Source of the DNA: Erythrobacteraceae bacterium WH01K
GTDB lineage: Bacteria; Pseudomonadota; Alphaproteobacteria; Sphingomonadales; Sphingomonadaceae
Length of the DNA stretch: 64,000 bases
Reading direction: 5' to 3'
NCBI GenBank assembly: GCA_027941995.1
Contig: CP115966.1
Coordinates: forward strand, 620,001-684,000
Shown: one piece after another, positions 1 to 10,021 of the stretch
Numbering within the stretch: position 1 is the first letter of the stretch
Layout: every line of letters begins with the position of its first letter
Program-made: the position numbers and the translations under genes
Notes under the pieces: generated by a model
Told to the model about the DNA's origin: nothing
What the model saw: only the letters and a program-made list of their open reading frames with translations
Database searches by the model: none

Positions 1-3000
1 CCAGGACGACGACGGCGCCGCCGGTCATGTATTCGCAGGCATGGTCGCCGGTCCCTTCGACCACCGCGATGGCGCCCGAATTGCGGACAGCGAAGCGCTC
101 GCCCGCGACGCCTTCGAAATAGGCCTCGCCAGCGATTGCCCCATACAGGACGGTATTGCCGACGATGATGTTGCTGCCCGGTTCGCGCGGGGCGTCATCC
201 GGTGCGCGCACGATGATGCGGCCGCCCGACAACCCCTTGCCGACATAGTCGTTGGCATCGCCGACAAGGTCGAGCGTCACGCCGTGGGCCAGCCACGCGC
301 CGAAGCTCTGCCCCGCGACCCCGGTGAAGTTCACGCGCACGGTATCGGGACGCAGCCCCTCGTGCCCGTACTTTTCCGCGATCCTGCCCGACAGCATCGC
401 GCCCACGGTGCGGTGGACATTGCGGATTTCGCGGTCGATCTGGACAGCCTCGCCACGTTCGATGGCAGGCGCCGCGGCAGCGATCAGCTCGTTGTCGAGC
501 GCGGCCGCAAGCCCGTGATCCTGCGTATCGGTGTGGTGAAGCTTGCGGCCTTCCGGCAGGGCCACCTGGTGGAGCAGGCCGCCAAGGTCGACGCCGCGCG
601 CCTTCCAGTGGCGTTCTGCACGGCGCGCATCCAGCCGGTCGACGCGCCCGACCATCTCTTCCACCGTGCGGAAGCCCATGCGTGCCATGATGGCCCGCAA
701 TTCCTCCGCGACGTAGAAGAAGTAGTTGATGACGTGTTCCGGCGTGCCGGTGAAGCGGGCCCGCAGCACGGGGTCCTGCGTCGCCACGCCGACCGGGCAG
801 GTGTTGAGGTGGCATTTGCGCATCATGATGCAGCCCGCTGCAATCAGCGGGGCGGTCGAGAAACCGAACTCGTCCGCTCCCAGCAGCGCGCCGATGGCAA
901 CGTCGCGGCCGGTGCGAAGGCCGCCATCGACCTGCACCGCGATGCGGCTGCGAAGATCGTTCAGCAGGAGCGTCTGCTGGGTTTCGGCGAGGCCGATTTC
1001 CCACGGGGACCCGGCATGGGTCAGCGAAGTCAGCGGCGAGGCGCCCGTGCCGCCTTCATAGCCCGAAATGGTGACATGGTCGGCGCGCGCCTTCGACACG
1101 CCGGCAGCCACCGTGCCGACCCCGACTTCGGAGACGAGCTTGACCGAAATGCGGCTGGTCGGCTGCACGTTCTTCAGGTCGTGGATCAGCTGGGCCAGAT
1201 CCTCGATCGAATAGATGTCATGATGCGGCGGCGGGCTGATGAGGCCCACGCCCGGCGTCGAGTGACGCACGGCGCCGATACGCTTGTCGACCTTGTGACC
1301 GGGCAGCTGGCCACCCTCGCCGGGCTTCGCGCCCTGCGCCATCTTGATCTGGATGTCGTCCGAATTGACGAGGTATTCGGTCGTCACGCCGAAGCGGCCC
1401 GATGCGACCTGCTTGATCCGGCTGCGCATGGAATCGCCGTTTTCCATCGGCGTGAAGCGGAAAGGCTCCTCGCCGCCTTCGCCGGTATTGGAGCGGCCGC
1501 CCATGCGGTTCATGGCAATCGCCATGGTCGAATGCGCCTCGTGGCTGATGGAGCCCAGGCTCATCGCGCCGGTGCTGAAACGCTTCACGATTTCCGATGC
1601 CGGCTCGACCTCGTCCAGCGGCAGGGGCGTTTCCGCTTCCTCGAATTCCAGGAGGCCGCGGATGGTCAGCAGGCGTTCCGCCTGGTTGTTGAGAGATTCG
1701 GCGAAGGAGGCGTAATTTTCGTACCCCTTCTCGTCCGGGCCGCCGCGCACGGCGTGCTGCAGCTGCGCGACATTGGTCGGGGTCCAGGCGTGATCCTCGC
1801 CCCGCAGGCGGTACTGGTAGATGCCGCCGACCTCCAGCATCTCGGTGTGCAGCGGATCGTCGCCGAAGGCGAGTTCGTGCCTGCGGATCGATTCCTCGGC
1901 CACTTCCTTCAGACCGATACCCTCGATCGTGGTCGCGGTGCCGGTGAAATAGCTGTCGATGAACGCGCTCGACAGGCCGACCGCGTCGAATATCTGGGCC
2001 CCGCAATAGGACTGGTAGGTGCTGATGCCCATCTTGGACATGACCTTGCGGATGCCCTTGCCGATGGCTTTCACGTAATTGCCCTCGACCTGTGCAGGCG
2101 TCAGGTCCGGATGGCGTTTTTCGCGCAGGTTCTCCAGCGTCTCAAAGGCAAGATAGGGATTGATTGCCTCTGCGCCGTAGCCTGCCAGGACGCAGTAATG
2201 ATGGACCTCGCGCGCCTCGCCCGTCTCGACGACCAGGCCGGTCTGCATGCGCAGGCCCTGCCGCACCAGGTGGTGATGCACGGCGGCGGTCGCGAGGGCC
2301 GCGGGCAGGGGCACCCGGCCCTCGCTCATCGCGCGGTCGGACAGGATCAGGATATTGGCGTCCTGCAGCACGGCTTCGGTCGCCGCCCAGCACATTTCCT
2401 TGATCGCCAGTTCGACGCCGGCGCTGCCGCTGGCCGCGTCCCAGGTGGTGTCGACGGTGGCGGTCCGGAACGCGCCGTCCAGCGACGTCTCGACGGAACG
2501 GATCTTGGCTAGGTCGGCATTGGTCAGGATCGGCTGGCTGACCTCGAGCCGCTTGTGCGTGCCGGCATCCATGCCGAGCAGGTTCGGGCGCGGCCCGATC
2601 ATCGACAGCAGACTCATCACCAGCTCCTCGCGGATCGGGTCGATCGGCGGGTTGGTGACCTGTGCGAAGTTCTGCTTGAAATAATCGTAGAGCAGACGGC
2701 TCTTGTCCGACAGCACGGCGATCGGCGTATCCGTACCCATCGACCCCAGCGGATCGTCGGCATTTACGGCCATTGGCTCGAGGAAGCGACTGATGTCTTC
2801 CTGCGTATATCCGAACGCCTGCTGCGCCTGCAGTAAGGTCGGTGTTTCCATGTTCTCGTCCTGCGGCAACTGGGCGAATTCGGGATCGACGATGTCGAGG
2901 TCTTCCAGCTTGTACTGGGCGGTTTCCAGCCACTCGGCATAGGGCTTGTCGGCCGATAGCTGGTCCTTGAGCTCGGCATCCTCGATGATGCGGCCTTCCT

Positions 3001-4264
3001 GCAGGTCGATCAGCAGCATCTTGCCGGGCTGCAGGCGCCATTTGCGCGTGATGTCCGCATCGTCGAACGGCAGCACGCCGCTTTCCGAGGCGAGGCAGAT
3101 GAGATCGTCCTTCGTCACGCAGAAGCGCGCCGGGCGCAGGCCGTTGCGGTCCAGCGTCGCGCCGATCTGGCGCCCGTCGGTAAAGGCCACCGCGGCAGGG
3201 CCGTCCCACGGTTCCATCAGGGCAGCGTGATATTCGTAGAATGCGCGGCGCGACGGATCCATCTGCGTGTTCTTCGCCCATGCCTCCGGCATCAGCATCA
3301 TCATCGCGTGGGCCAGGCTGTACCCGCCGGCCAGCAGCAGCTCCAGCGCGTTGTCGAGGCAGGCGGTATCCGACTGGCCGTGCGGAATCAGCGGCCACAT
3401 CTTGTCGAGGTCCGGTCCCAGCGCGGCGCTTTCCATCGTGCGGCGGCGCGCGTTCATCCAGTTCACATTGCCGCGAACGGTGTTGATTTCCCCGTTATGC
3501 GCCATGAAGCGATAGGGGTGGGCAAGCCGCCAGCTGGGGAAGGTGTTGGTGCTGAAGCGCTGGTGGACGAGACCGAGCGCGGAGACGCAGTCCTCGTCCC
3601 GCAGATCGTCGTAGAACGAACCGACCTGGTTCGCCAGCAGCAGGCCCTTATACACGATGGTTCGCGCGTTGAAGCTAGGAATATAGGTCTGGGTGAGGCC
3701 CGGCAGGTCGTGTTTTTCCGCCAGCATGGACAGGGGATTGAGCGTCTGTTTGCGGATGACGACCAGCTTGCGTTCGAACGCGGCTTCGTCGGCGCAGTTC
3801 GCCCCGCGGCCGACAATGCACTGGCGGATGACCGGCATCGAATCGATAACGGCCTTGCCCAGCCCGTCCATCGTCAGGGGCACGTCGCGCCAGCCGATGA
3901 CGCTCTGCCCTTCCTTCTCGACGAACCGCTCGAGCCGCTCGGTCACGAATTCGCGCGCGGCATCGTCCTGCGGCAGGAAGCACATGGCGACGCCGTACTC
4001 CCCGCGCACGGGCAGGTCCTTGCCATGCTTTTCCGCCCATTTGCGGATGAGGGGATCGGGGATCTGCAGCAGGATGCCGGCGCCATCGCCCAGCAGGGGA
4101 TCGGCCCCGACCGCACCGCGGTGATCGAGATTGGCGAGGATTTCCAGCGCCTGTTTGACGATCCCGTGGCTCCGTTCACCCTTGATATGCGCGATAAAGC
4201 CGACACCGCAGGCGTCGTGTTCGTTGCGCGGATCGTAAAGGCCCTGCGAAGCGGGGTTCGTCAT
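1..4264 (-). CDS. gltB: glutamate synthase large subunit, C-terminus cut by window edge
   Basis: Glutamate synthase large subunit transfers the amide nitrogen of glutamine to 2-oxoglutarate in ammonia assimilation, working with GltD in the cytoplasm. About 1421 residues are present; the family is about 1500, so roughly the last 80-100 residues lie left of the window. The start is an ATG at 4264 with an AGGA ribosome site about 8 bases upstream. An 18-residue propeptide precedes Cys19 in the motif ACGVGF, the expected N-terminal nucleophile of the class II amidotransferase domain. The 3Fe-4S cluster cysteines are at about 1145, 1151 and 1156 (C-x5-C-x4-C, in CHLNTCPVG). The FMN-binding synthase domain precedes them and the glycine-rich GXGXG-type beta-helix domain follows. 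gltD, the usual partner, would be expected beyond the left edge. Identification is secure. Confidence 0.97.
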   Translation of the reverse strand, partial: MTNPASQGLYDPRNEHDACGVGFIAHIKGERSHGIVKQALEILANLDHRGAVGADPLLGDGAGILLQIPDPLIRKWAEKHGKDLPVRGEYGVAMCFLPQDDAAREFVTERLERFVEKEGQSVIGWRDVPLTMDGLGKAVIDSMPVIRQCIVGRGANCADEAAFERKLVVIRKQTLNPLSMLAEKHDLPGLTQTYIPSFNARTIVYKGLLLANQVGSFYDDLRDEDCVSALGLVHQRFSTNTFPSWRLAHPYRFMAHNGEINTVRGNVNWMNARRRTMESAALGPDLDKMWPLIPHGQSDTACLDNALELLLAGGYSLAHAMMMLMPEAWAKNTQMDPSRRAFYEYHAALMEPWDGPAAVAFTDGRQIGATLDRNGLRPARFCVTKDDLICLASESGVLPFDDADITRKWRLQPGKMLLIDLQEGRIIEDAELKDQLSADKPYAEWLETAQYKLEDLDIVDPEFAQLPQDENMETPTLLQAQQAFGYTQEDISRFLEPMAVNADDPLGSMGTDTPIAVLSDKSRLLYDYFKQNFAQVTNPPIDPIREELVMSLLSMIGPRPNLLGMDAGTHKRLEVSQPILTNADLAKIRSVETSLDGAFRTATVDTTWDAASGSAGVELAIKEMCWAATEAVLQDANILILSDRAMSEGRVPLPAALATAAVHHHLVRQGLRMQTGLVVETGEAREVHHYCVLAGYGAEAINPYLAFETLENLREKRHPDLTPAQVEGNYVKAIGKGIRKVMSKMGISTYQSYCGAQIFDAVGLSSAFIDSYFTGTATTIEGIGLKEVAEESIRRHELAFGDDPLHTEMLEVGGIYQYRLRGEDHAWTPTNVAQLQHAVRGGPDEKGYENYASFAESLNNQAERLLTIRGLLEFEEAETPLPLDEVEPASEIVKRFSTGAMSLGSISHEAHSTMAIAMNRMGGRSNTGEGGEEPFRFTPMENGDSMRSRIKQVASGRFGVTTEYLVNSDDIQIKMAQGAKPGEGGQLPGHKVDKRIGAVRHSTPGVGLISPPPHHDIYSIEDLAQLIHDLKNVQPTSRISVKLVSEVGVGTVAAGVSKARADHVTISGYEGGTGASPLTSLTHAGSPWEIGLAETQQTLLLNDLRSRIAVQVDGGLRTGRDVAIGALLGADEFGFSTAPLIAAGCIMMRKCHLNTCPVGVATQDPVLRARFTGTPEHVINYFFYVAEELRAIMARMGFRTVEEMVGRVDRLDARRAERHWKARGVDLGGLLHQVALPEGRKLHHTDTQDHGLAAALDNELIAAAAPAIERGEAVQIDREIRNVHRTVGAMLSGRIAEKYGHEGLRPDTVRVNFTGVAGQSFGAWLAHGVTLDLVGDANDYVGKGLSGGRIIVRAPDDAPREPGSNIIVGNTVLYGAIAGEAYFEGVAGERFAVRNSGAIAVVEGTGDHACEYMTGGAVVVL

Positions 4265-4519
4265 AAAAACAGTCCTGTCAGATGCCGCGTTGCCACACCT
4301 TTCGGCGTGAACGCGGCAATGAAGCACGCGTTTCGCAGGCTGCGCCTGATACGAAACTGTCGCGAAACCTTCTTGTGACGACAGGATATGTTTTTTGCAA
4401 GTGCGAAGGCGCGAACGAATTCTTGGCCCGCGCAAAGCGGGTGTCCGAAATGCGCCGCAATTACGTATTCATCCGCTATCCGCCCGGCTCGATGCGGGCG
4501 TGCGAACGCCTGCGGGCAA

Positions 4520-6436
4520 TCAGGCGGCTCCGCTCATGCGCTGCAGTTTCTCCAGCGCTTCGCGCAAGGCACGCTCGGTCTCGCTCACATCGGCGGGCGA
4601 CTGGCGGGCCGAAGGCATGGGCTGGCTGGAGGGCGGGGCCTGCGGAGCGTCGAAGGGACGCGCTGCACCCTGTTTTGCAGACGGTTGCGCAGCGGGGGAG
4701 GGCGGGGCTGTCTGCGCTTCGACGGATTCCTGCCCGGGAAACGTCACGACCGGTTCGGGTGCATCTCCGAAATCATCTTCCGTTTCGTCGACGCGGGCGA
4801 ATTCCTGGCCCGCCAGCCTGCTCTTCATGGAAAGAAGCGAGCTGTATGCGTCGTTGTCTTCCTCTTCCTCGTCCAGTTCCAATCCTTCGTCTGCGGAGAA
4901 CGGCGAGGGCTGGGCGAAGGGAACGCTGCCGTTATCGTCCCCTGCCGGGAGCGGTGCGAAATCGCGATGGGCTGCAAAGTTGATCGACAGGGGCAGGTCC
5001 GCGTCCTCGTCGTCCTCGCCATCGTCATCGAGACCCACAGGCTGCAGAGCACTGGGAACGGCATCCGGATTGCCGAAGGGTGAGGGCGTCGCAGCGTTCT
5101 GGTCGTCAGCTTCCCCGGAATGAAGGCTGCCCGCCGGGCGGAAGACCATCGGCATGGGCGCTTCGGTCTCCGCCGGTGCGGGCGTATCGAATTCAGCCGT
5201 TTCGGGCGCCGGCTCCGTCTCCAATCCGGCTTGCGGCATCGGTTCGTGTGCTGTGGCTACCGGCGGAGCAGCGAAGGGCCGGGCCCCCGCAAAGCCCTGG
5301 CCATCGGGATCGAGTTCGGCGGCGCGGTCCGCAAAGGGGTTGGCGCCGGTGTCCACCGCCACTGCCGGGTACGCCTGCGGCTTCGCCTTTGCCGCCTCCT
5401 CGTCCCGGGTCGCCTTGGCCTGCAGGGCGCTGGCGAACCGTTCGACCAGTTCGGCCATGCCGAGATCGGACAGGGCCCGATCGCTCGGGGCAACTACGGA
5501 AGAAGAAGCAGCGGCGTTGGCAGGTTCCGGGTCACTGGGCGTCATGGAGTGTTCCTCTTCGCGGGGTGCGAATTCTTCATGTGTCGGCTTGGCCGCCGTT
5601 TCGGGGTTCGATGTAAACGCGGCGGGCGCATCGTCATTGCGCAATGCCTCGATGTCCTGGGCGAAATCGTTGCGCGCGGCATCATCCTCGGTGACATCCT
5701 CGGACATCGGTTCCAGTTCGAGGACCTCGAGTTCGAGCGGTTCGTCCGGGTTCCGGCCGGGCAGCGGCGCATTCATCAGGAAATCGCTGGGACCCGAATC
5801 GTCGGTCACCGACAGGGCACGGCGGCGTCCGGCGACGCGGCCGGCGACGTGTCCGGCAACCGGCGCGGGACCGGATGCGGTCTCGGCAGCCCCATCCCGG
5901 TCTTCGACATGGAAATCGTCATCCACGTCGTCTTGGTCGAAATCGTCGTCTGCATCATCGTAGGCGTCGACGCTATCGTAGTCGTCCTCATCCTCCCACT
6001 CGTCTTCGAACTTCCACGGATCGGTGACAGGACCCAGACCCTCGCTGCCCAATTCCTTGCGCGCCGAAATCGGACGCTTGGCCGGGGCGTCGGGATGGCG
6101 ATCCTCTTCCTTCAGCTTCAAATCGCGCGACCGTTCCTGACTGTTCGCCTGCGCCGCAACGACCTTGCGTGCGAGGAAGAGGCCAAGCGCAAGGCCCAAT
6201 GCACCCGCTGCGACGGCAATCGCCGCCCGTGCGGTAAATCCGAGAGGCGGTGCAGCCGCCGGCAGGACGGCATCGAGCCCTATTGCCACGACCACGGTTT
6301 CGAAAAAGCCGGTCGGCAGAACCAGGCTGCCGATCCCGAACAGGGCTGCAAACCACAGGCCGACGATCGCCGGAAAGGCCGGGTGCGAGCTTATTGGAGC
6401 CCCGCCCTTCGCGCTTTTCTTCTTTGTGCCTGCCAT
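4520..6436 (-). CDS. acidic membrane-anchored protein of unknown function
   Basis: This 638-residue protein is not recognised. After a basic N-terminus (AGTKKKSAKGG) there are two hydrophobic segments at about residues 22-45 and 70-89, then a basic stop-transfer patch. The tail of about 550 residues is acidic, proline/alanine-rich, probably disordered, and full of short Asp/Glu runs. The last 30 residues (ERALREALEKLQRMSGAA) look like a short helix. The predicted form is an inner-membrane hairpin with a long acidic cytoplasmic tail. I chose the ATG at 6436 over a TTG two codons upstream. It lies 46 bases downstream of an exosortase-associated glycosyltransferase on the same strand, so the two may be co-transcribed; the link to glycan assembly is only positional. 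Confidence 0.75.
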   Translation of the reverse strand: MAGTKKKSAKGGAPISSHPAFPAIVGLWFAALFGIGSLVLPTGFFETVVVAIGLDAVLPAAAPPLGFTARAAIAVAAGALGLALGLFLARKVVAAQANSQERSRDLKLKEEDRHPDAPAKRPISARKELGSEGLGPVTDPWKFEDEWEDEDDYDSVDAYDDADDDFDQDDVDDDFHVEDRDGAAETASGPAPVAGHVAGRVAGRRRALSVTDDSGPSDFLMNAPLPGRNPDEPLELEVLELEPMSEDVTEDDAARNDFAQDIEALRNDDAPAAFTSNPETAAKPTHEEFAPREEEHSMTPSDPEPANAAASSSVVAPSDRALSDLGMAELVERFASALQAKATRDEEAAKAKPQAYPAVAVDTGANPFADRAAELDPDGQGFAGARPFAAPPVATAHEPMPQAGLETEPAPETAEFDTPAPAETEAPMPMVFRPAGSLHSGEADDQNAATPSPFGNPDAVPSALQPVGLDDDGEDDEDADLPLSINFAAHRDFAPLPAGDDNGSVPFAQPSPFSADEGLELDEEEEDNDAYSSLLSMKSRLAGQEFARVDETEDDFGDAPEPVVTFPGQESVEAQTAPPSPAAQPSAKQGAARPFDAPQAPPSSQPMPSARQSPADVSETERALREALEKLQRMSGAA

Positions 6437-6482
6437 GTTCAAACCACTTCCCTGTTGCGGTCCGCCGGGCGCGTGCTGCCGG

Positions 6483-7730
6483 TCAGGCAGCGGCCGGAAT
6501 GGACCTGTTCAGTGGAGGGGCTAGCAAATGATGGTAAACGCTTTGATAACGATGAATGTTGTCCGCCCAGTCGTGGCGTGTGGCAACATGGGCAAAGCCG
6601 CGTTCCCGCATCGCATCCCATTCGCATCGGCGATCAATCAGGGCTGAAAGCCCGACGGCGATACCTGCCGGATCGTCGGCCGGGAACAGCGTCCCGGTCA
6701 CACCGTCCGTAATCAGTTCGCGGTGGCCGCCGACATCCGATGCTGCCACCAGCCGGCGCTGCGCCATGGCCTCCAGCGGTTTGAGCGGGGTGACCAGATC
6801 GGTCAGGCGGCTGGCCTTGCGCGGATAGGCAAGGATTTCGATCAGGGCGTAATAGTTCTCGACCTCTTCATGCGGGACGCGGCCCGTGAAGTGGATATGC
6901 CTTGCGCAGGGGGACGCCGCCGCCTGCACGCGAAGGGCATCGTCCATCGGTCCGCCGCCGGTCAGCAGCAGCTGCGCGCCCGGGTGTCTTTCCCGCAATG
7001 CAGGCAGGGCGGCGATCACGTCGTCCAGCCCCTCGTAATCGTAGAAACTGCCGATGAAGCCTATGATCGGCCCCTCGCCGAGGCCCAGTCTCGCCGCCAG
7101 TGAAGGGTCGCGGCCGGCCGGCTGACCGAACACCGACATGTCGACTCCATTGGGGGAGATACCGATGCGCCCGCCGTCGAAGCCGCGTGCGATCAGGTCG
7201 TCGCGCAGGCCCTCGCAGATGGTGAAGACGGCATCGGCCCGGGCGACGACGCGGTTTTCCAGCGCGCGGGTCATGCGATATTTGATCGAACCTTCCCGGC
7301 CCTGGCCGTTGCCGACCGCCGCATCCTCCCAGAAGGCGCGGATTTCGTAGACCACAGGGATCCCGAGCCGCGCGCCCGCCCGCACCGCGGCCAGACCGCA
7401 GAGCGCCGGGGAGTGGGCATGGAGGATATCCGGCCGCCAGTCCTGCGCCAGCCGGGTTATCGCCTTCGCCAGCCGGTTCACTTCGCGTATTTCCGAAAGC
7501 GCCGGGACGGAGCCTGTCTCGCGCGACCCGTCGGCATTTACCGGGGTGCGATGGAAGGTCAGGCCCTCTGCCTGCTCGGTCGCGGGGCCTTCTGCCACGT
7601 GTCTCAGCCCGGTGATGCCGCGAACGTCCAGTCCCGCGCGTTCCTGCGCCTTCAGGATGGCACGGGTACGGAAGGTGTAGCCGCTGTGGAGCGGCAGCGA
7701 ATGGTCGAGGACATGCAGCACACGGGTCAT
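6483..7730 (-). CDS. exosortase-A-associated GT4 glycosyltransferase
   Basis: A 415-residue GT-B glycosyltransferase. The N-terminus (MTRVLHVLDHSLPLHSGY) is typical of the group found beside exosortase A / PEP-CTERM loci. The C-terminal half has the GT4 nucleotide-sugar region, including TPLKPLEAMA at about residues 316-325 followed by ASDVGGHRELI. It should add a sugar during assembly of the extracellular polysaccharide that accompanies exosortase-sorted proteins, on the cytoplasmic face of the membrane. It is transcribed away from a small membrane protein and an O-glycosylation-ligase-like gene across a 122-base divergent gap. No exosortase (eight-helix Cys/Arg/His enzyme) or PEP-CTERM protein is visible in the window, so the rest of the system must lie elsewhere. 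The subfamily call is from memory of sequence patterns. Confidence 0.85.
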   Translation of the reverse strand: MTRVLHVLDHSLPLHSGYTFRTRAILKAQERAGLDVRGITGLRHVAEGPATEQAEGLTFHRTPVNADGSRETGSVPALSEIREVNRLAKAITRLAQDWRPDILHAHSPALCGLAAVRAGARLGIPVVYEIRAFWEDAAVGNGQGREGSIKYRMTRALENRVVARADAVFTICEGLRDDLIARGFDGGRIGISPNGVDMSVFGQPAGRDPSLAARLGLGEGPIIGFIGSFYDYEGLDDVIAALPALRERHPGAQLLLTGGGPMDDALRVQAAASPCARHIHFTGRVPHEEVENYYALIEILAYPRKASRLTDLVTPLKPLEAMAQRRLVAASDVGGHRELITDGVTGTLFPADDPAGIAVGLSALIDRRCEWDAMRERGFAHVATRHDWADNIHRYQSVYHHLLAPPLNRSIPAAA

Positions 7731-7852
7731 GGGAGCGACCTGTGCCAGAGTTTGCTTAACGGCCCGTCAACCGGTCGATGATAGCGCGATGGTAACCAGA
7801 AGCGGGTCTGTATCGCATTGCAGCCTGCCCCTACGGAGCCGCCCGAAGCGTC

Positions 7853-8038
7853 ATGATCGACTATTTCGCCCTAGCCCTGACCCACGGGCTGATCCTGGTT
7901 GCGCTGCTGCGCATCCTGGGCCGGGACGAACTCGACCGGGAGGAGGTCCAGACTCTGGCGCACGCTGATGCTGCGGAAGCGGAGGCCGGGTCGCCGCAGC
8001 CGCCAAAACGCGCTGGCCGCGCGCGGGGTCGCGGATAG
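7853..8038 (+). CDS. small single-pass membrane protein
   Basis: A 61-residue frame starting at ATG 7853. Residues 3-22 (DYFALALTHGLILVALLRIL) form one hydrophobic helix, followed by a charged segment (GRDELDREEVQ) and a Pro/Arg-rich basic tail. The stop TAG is four bases before the ATG of the ligase-like gene, which suggests translational coupling. I treat it as real for two reasons: the membrane-helix pattern is sensible, and it fills the otherwise empty leader of the ligase operon. The ribosome site is weak. Function is unknown; the position suggests an accessory factor of the O-glycosylation-ligase-like protein. Chance opening in GC-rich DNA cannot be fully excluded. Confidence 0.6.
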   Translation: MIDYFALALTHGLILVALLRILGRDELDREEVQTLAHADAAEAEAGSPQPPKRAGRARGRG

Positions 8039-8042
8039 CGCC

Positions 8043-9440
8043 ATGCTGGACGCTGCGCTCTTCCTGTTCGTGCTGGTATTCTTCGCGCTGGGCATCAAGC
8101 GGCCCTTCGTCTGGGTGCTCGCCTATCTCTACATCGACATCCTCGCCCCGCAGAAGATCGGCTGGGCGCTGACGCAGATTTTCCCGCTGTCGCTGATCGC
8201 GTTCTGCGCGGCATTCCTCGGCTGGATCCTGACCGATTCGAAAAAGGACGTGAAGTTCTCCTTCCGACAGGGCCTGCTGCTCGTCCTCCTGCTGTGGTGT
8301 TTCTTCACCCTGCAATTCTCGCCCTTCCCGGTAGAGGCGGCGCTGAAATGGGACTGGGTCTGGAAAGCGATGGTCTTCGCCATCTTCCTGCCCTTTACCA
8401 TCATGACCCGCCTGCGGCTGGAAGCGGCGTTGCTGGTCATGGTCGTAACCGCTGCCGCCATCATCATTTCCGCCAGCATGAAGACCGCGCTGGGCGGGGG
8501 CGGGTACGAAAGCCTCTATTTCTTCGTGAACGACAATAGCGGCCTCTACGAAAGCTCGACCCTGGCGACGATCGCCATCGGTCTGATCCCGCTGATCCTG
8601 TGGTTCACGCGGCATGGCACGATCTTCAAGCCGGATTGGCGGGTGAAGATATTCGCCTATTGCCTGATCTTCGCCTGCCTGCTGATCCCGATCGGCACGG
8701 AGGCCCGTACCGGTCTCGTCTGCATCGCGGTCATCGCCGTCCTGGCCCTGCGCGATGTCAAACGGCGGGCGATGTTCATCCTTGCAGGCGGTCTGCTGGG
8801 CATCATGGCCCTGCCGTTCATTCCGCAAAGCTATTACGAGCGCATGGCCACCATCGGCAGCCATGACGGGGACGAATCTGCCTCGACCCGCCTGGCCGTG
8901 TGGGAATGGACCATCGAGTATGCTGCCGAGAACCCCCGTGGCGGCGGCTTCGACATCTACAGGGCCAACAGCTTCACCTACCGCCTTCCCACGCGCACGG
9001 GCGAGGGCAATACCGTGTCGGTCGAGTACGATACGGTCACGGACGAGGCGCGCGCGTTCCATTCCGCCTATTTCGAGGTGCTGGGCGAGCAGGGCTTCTT
9101 CGGGCTGGGCATCTGGCTGTGGCTGCAATTGCTGGGCCTGTGGCACATGGAACGTATCCGCCGCCGATGGCGGGACCGCACGGGCGAGGGGATGCAATGG
9201 CAGGCCCCGCTCGCCACGGCGCTGCAATACGCCCACATCATCTATCTCGTCGGCGCGACGTTCCAGGGCATCGCCTACCAGGCCTTCATCATGATGCTGA
9301 TCGGCCTGCAGATCGCGCTGCACGTCTATTGCAAACGGCTCGATTCGCCCAAAAAACGCGGGATCGGGGCCCGCGCGGAACGGCCTGCCGCGACAGGGGA
9401 CGGGCCTGACGTAGCGTCGCCGCGCCCCGCATTGCGCTAA
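8043..9440 (+). CDS. exosortase-A-associated O-glycosylation-ligase-like protein
   Basis: A 465-residue polytopic inner-membrane protein starting MLDAALFLFVLVFFALGIKR. About ten hydrophobic segments and a large periplasmic loop in the C-terminal half match the Wzy/WaaL O-antigen ligase superfamily, in the branch that accompanies exosortase A loci. Its likely role is transfer or polymerisation of lipid-linked glycan in the periplasm. I place the start at ATG 8043, just after the stop of the upstream 61-residue gene. The frame stays open upstream to a TTG at 7899, but that would overlap the small gene and precede the first membrane helix. Its divergent neighbour is the matching glycosyltransferase. 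Family assignment is good; the substrate is unknown. Confidence 0.85.
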   Translation: MLDAALFLFVLVFFALGIKRPFVWVLAYLYIDILAPQKIGWALTQIFPLSLIAFCAAFLGWILTDSKKDVKFSFRQGLLLVLLLWCFFTLQFSPFPVEAALKWDWVWKAMVFAIFLPFTIMTRLRLEAALLVMVVTAAAIIISASMKTALGGGGYESLYFFVNDNSGLYESSTLATIAIGLIPLILWFTRHGTIFKPDWRVKIFAYCLIFACLLIPIGTEARTGLVCIAVIAVLALRDVKRRAMFILAGGLLGIMALPFIPQSYYERMATIGSHDGDESASTRLAVWEWTIEYAAENPRGGGFDIYRANSFTYRLPTRTGEGNTVSVEYDTVTDEARAFHSAYFEVLGEQGFFGLGIWLWLQLLGLWHMERIRRRWRDRTGEGMQWQAPLATALQYAHIIYLVGATFQGIAYQAFIMMLIGLQIALHVYCKRLDSPKKRGIGARAERPAATGDGPDVASPRPALR

Positions 9441-9500
9441 GGTGCGGCTTCCTGCATGAGGTGCGGCAATTCAACCCGTACCGTCTTGAAGGAGAGGCAC

Positions 9501-9950
9501 ATGACCCCGCAGGAACTGGCAGAAAAGACAGGCGAACAGCTCGGCAGCAGCGAATGGACCGAGATGACGCAGGAAAAGGTGAACATGTTCGCCGATGCAA
9601 CCGGCGATCACCAGTTCATCCATATCGATGAAGAGAAAGCCAAGATGACGCCGTTCGGCGGAACCATCGTGCATGGCTTCATGACCCTGTCGATGATCCC
9701 CTACCTGGGCGCCAACAGCGACATGCCGAAGATCGACGGCGTGAAAATGGGCGTGAACTACGGCGGCAACAAGACCCGCTTCATCAACCCCGTGCGCGTC
9801 GGCAAGCGCATTCGCGGCCACTGGAAGCTGCTCGAGATGATCGAGAAGCGCCCCGGTCAGTGGCAGCAGACCGCCGAAATCACGATCGAGATCGAGGGCG
9901 AGGACAAGCCCGCGCTGATCTGCGAATGGATCACCCAGTACTTCGTCTGA
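9501..9950 (+). CDS. MaoC-family (R)-specific enoyl-CoA hydratase
   Basis: A 149-residue single hot-dog-fold protein of the MaoC dehydratase type, which hydrates enoyl-CoA to 3-hydroxyacyl-CoA. The segment FADATGDHQFIHIDEEKA at about residues 31-48 carries the Asp and His of the hydratase catalytic motif, followed by FGGTIVHGFMTLSMIPYL, the conserved helix of this fold. Length and layout match NodN/MaoC-like hydratases. The start at ATG 9501 is fixed by a strong AAGGAGAG ribosome site at 9489-9496. It lies 71 bases upstream of a thiolase on the same strand, so the pair probably acts on a common acyl-CoA, in beta-oxidation or in supplying PHA precursors. Confidence 0.92.
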   Translation: MTPQELAEKTGEQLGSSEWTEMTQEKVNMFADATGDHQFIHIDEEKAKMTPFGGTIVHGFMTLSMIPYLGANSDMPKIDGVKMGVNYGGNKTRFINPVRVGKRIRGHWKLLEMIEKRPGQWQQTAEITIEIEGEDKPALICEWITQYFV

Positions 9951-9966
9951 TCCCGCCATACCAATC

Positions 9967-9986
9967 CCGGCGCCGACGGGCGCCGG
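9967..9986 (+). terminator. inter-cistronic GC hairpin between maoC-like gene and thiolase
   Basis: CCGGCGCC (9967-9974) and GGCGCCGG (9979-9986) form a perfect 8-bp stem with a GACG tetraloop. No T-tract follows, so it is more likely an mRNA-stabilising or partially attenuating hairpin within the operon than a full terminator. Confidence 0.4.
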
Positions 9987-10021
9987 TCATGCATCATTCC
10001 CTCTAGTCACAGGAGATCGCC

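Noticed and set aside
41-2512. Long open frame on the plus strand across glutamate synthase
   Set aside because: It is antisense to a certain gltB, has no recognisable protein features, and is the usual by-product of GC-rich codon use.
5120-6712. Plus-strand open frame opposite the acidic membrane protein
   Set aside because: I considered it because the minus-strand protein is unknown. The minus strand has a signal-like membrane start and biased codon third positions, while this frame has many Arg/Cys clusters and no start signal.
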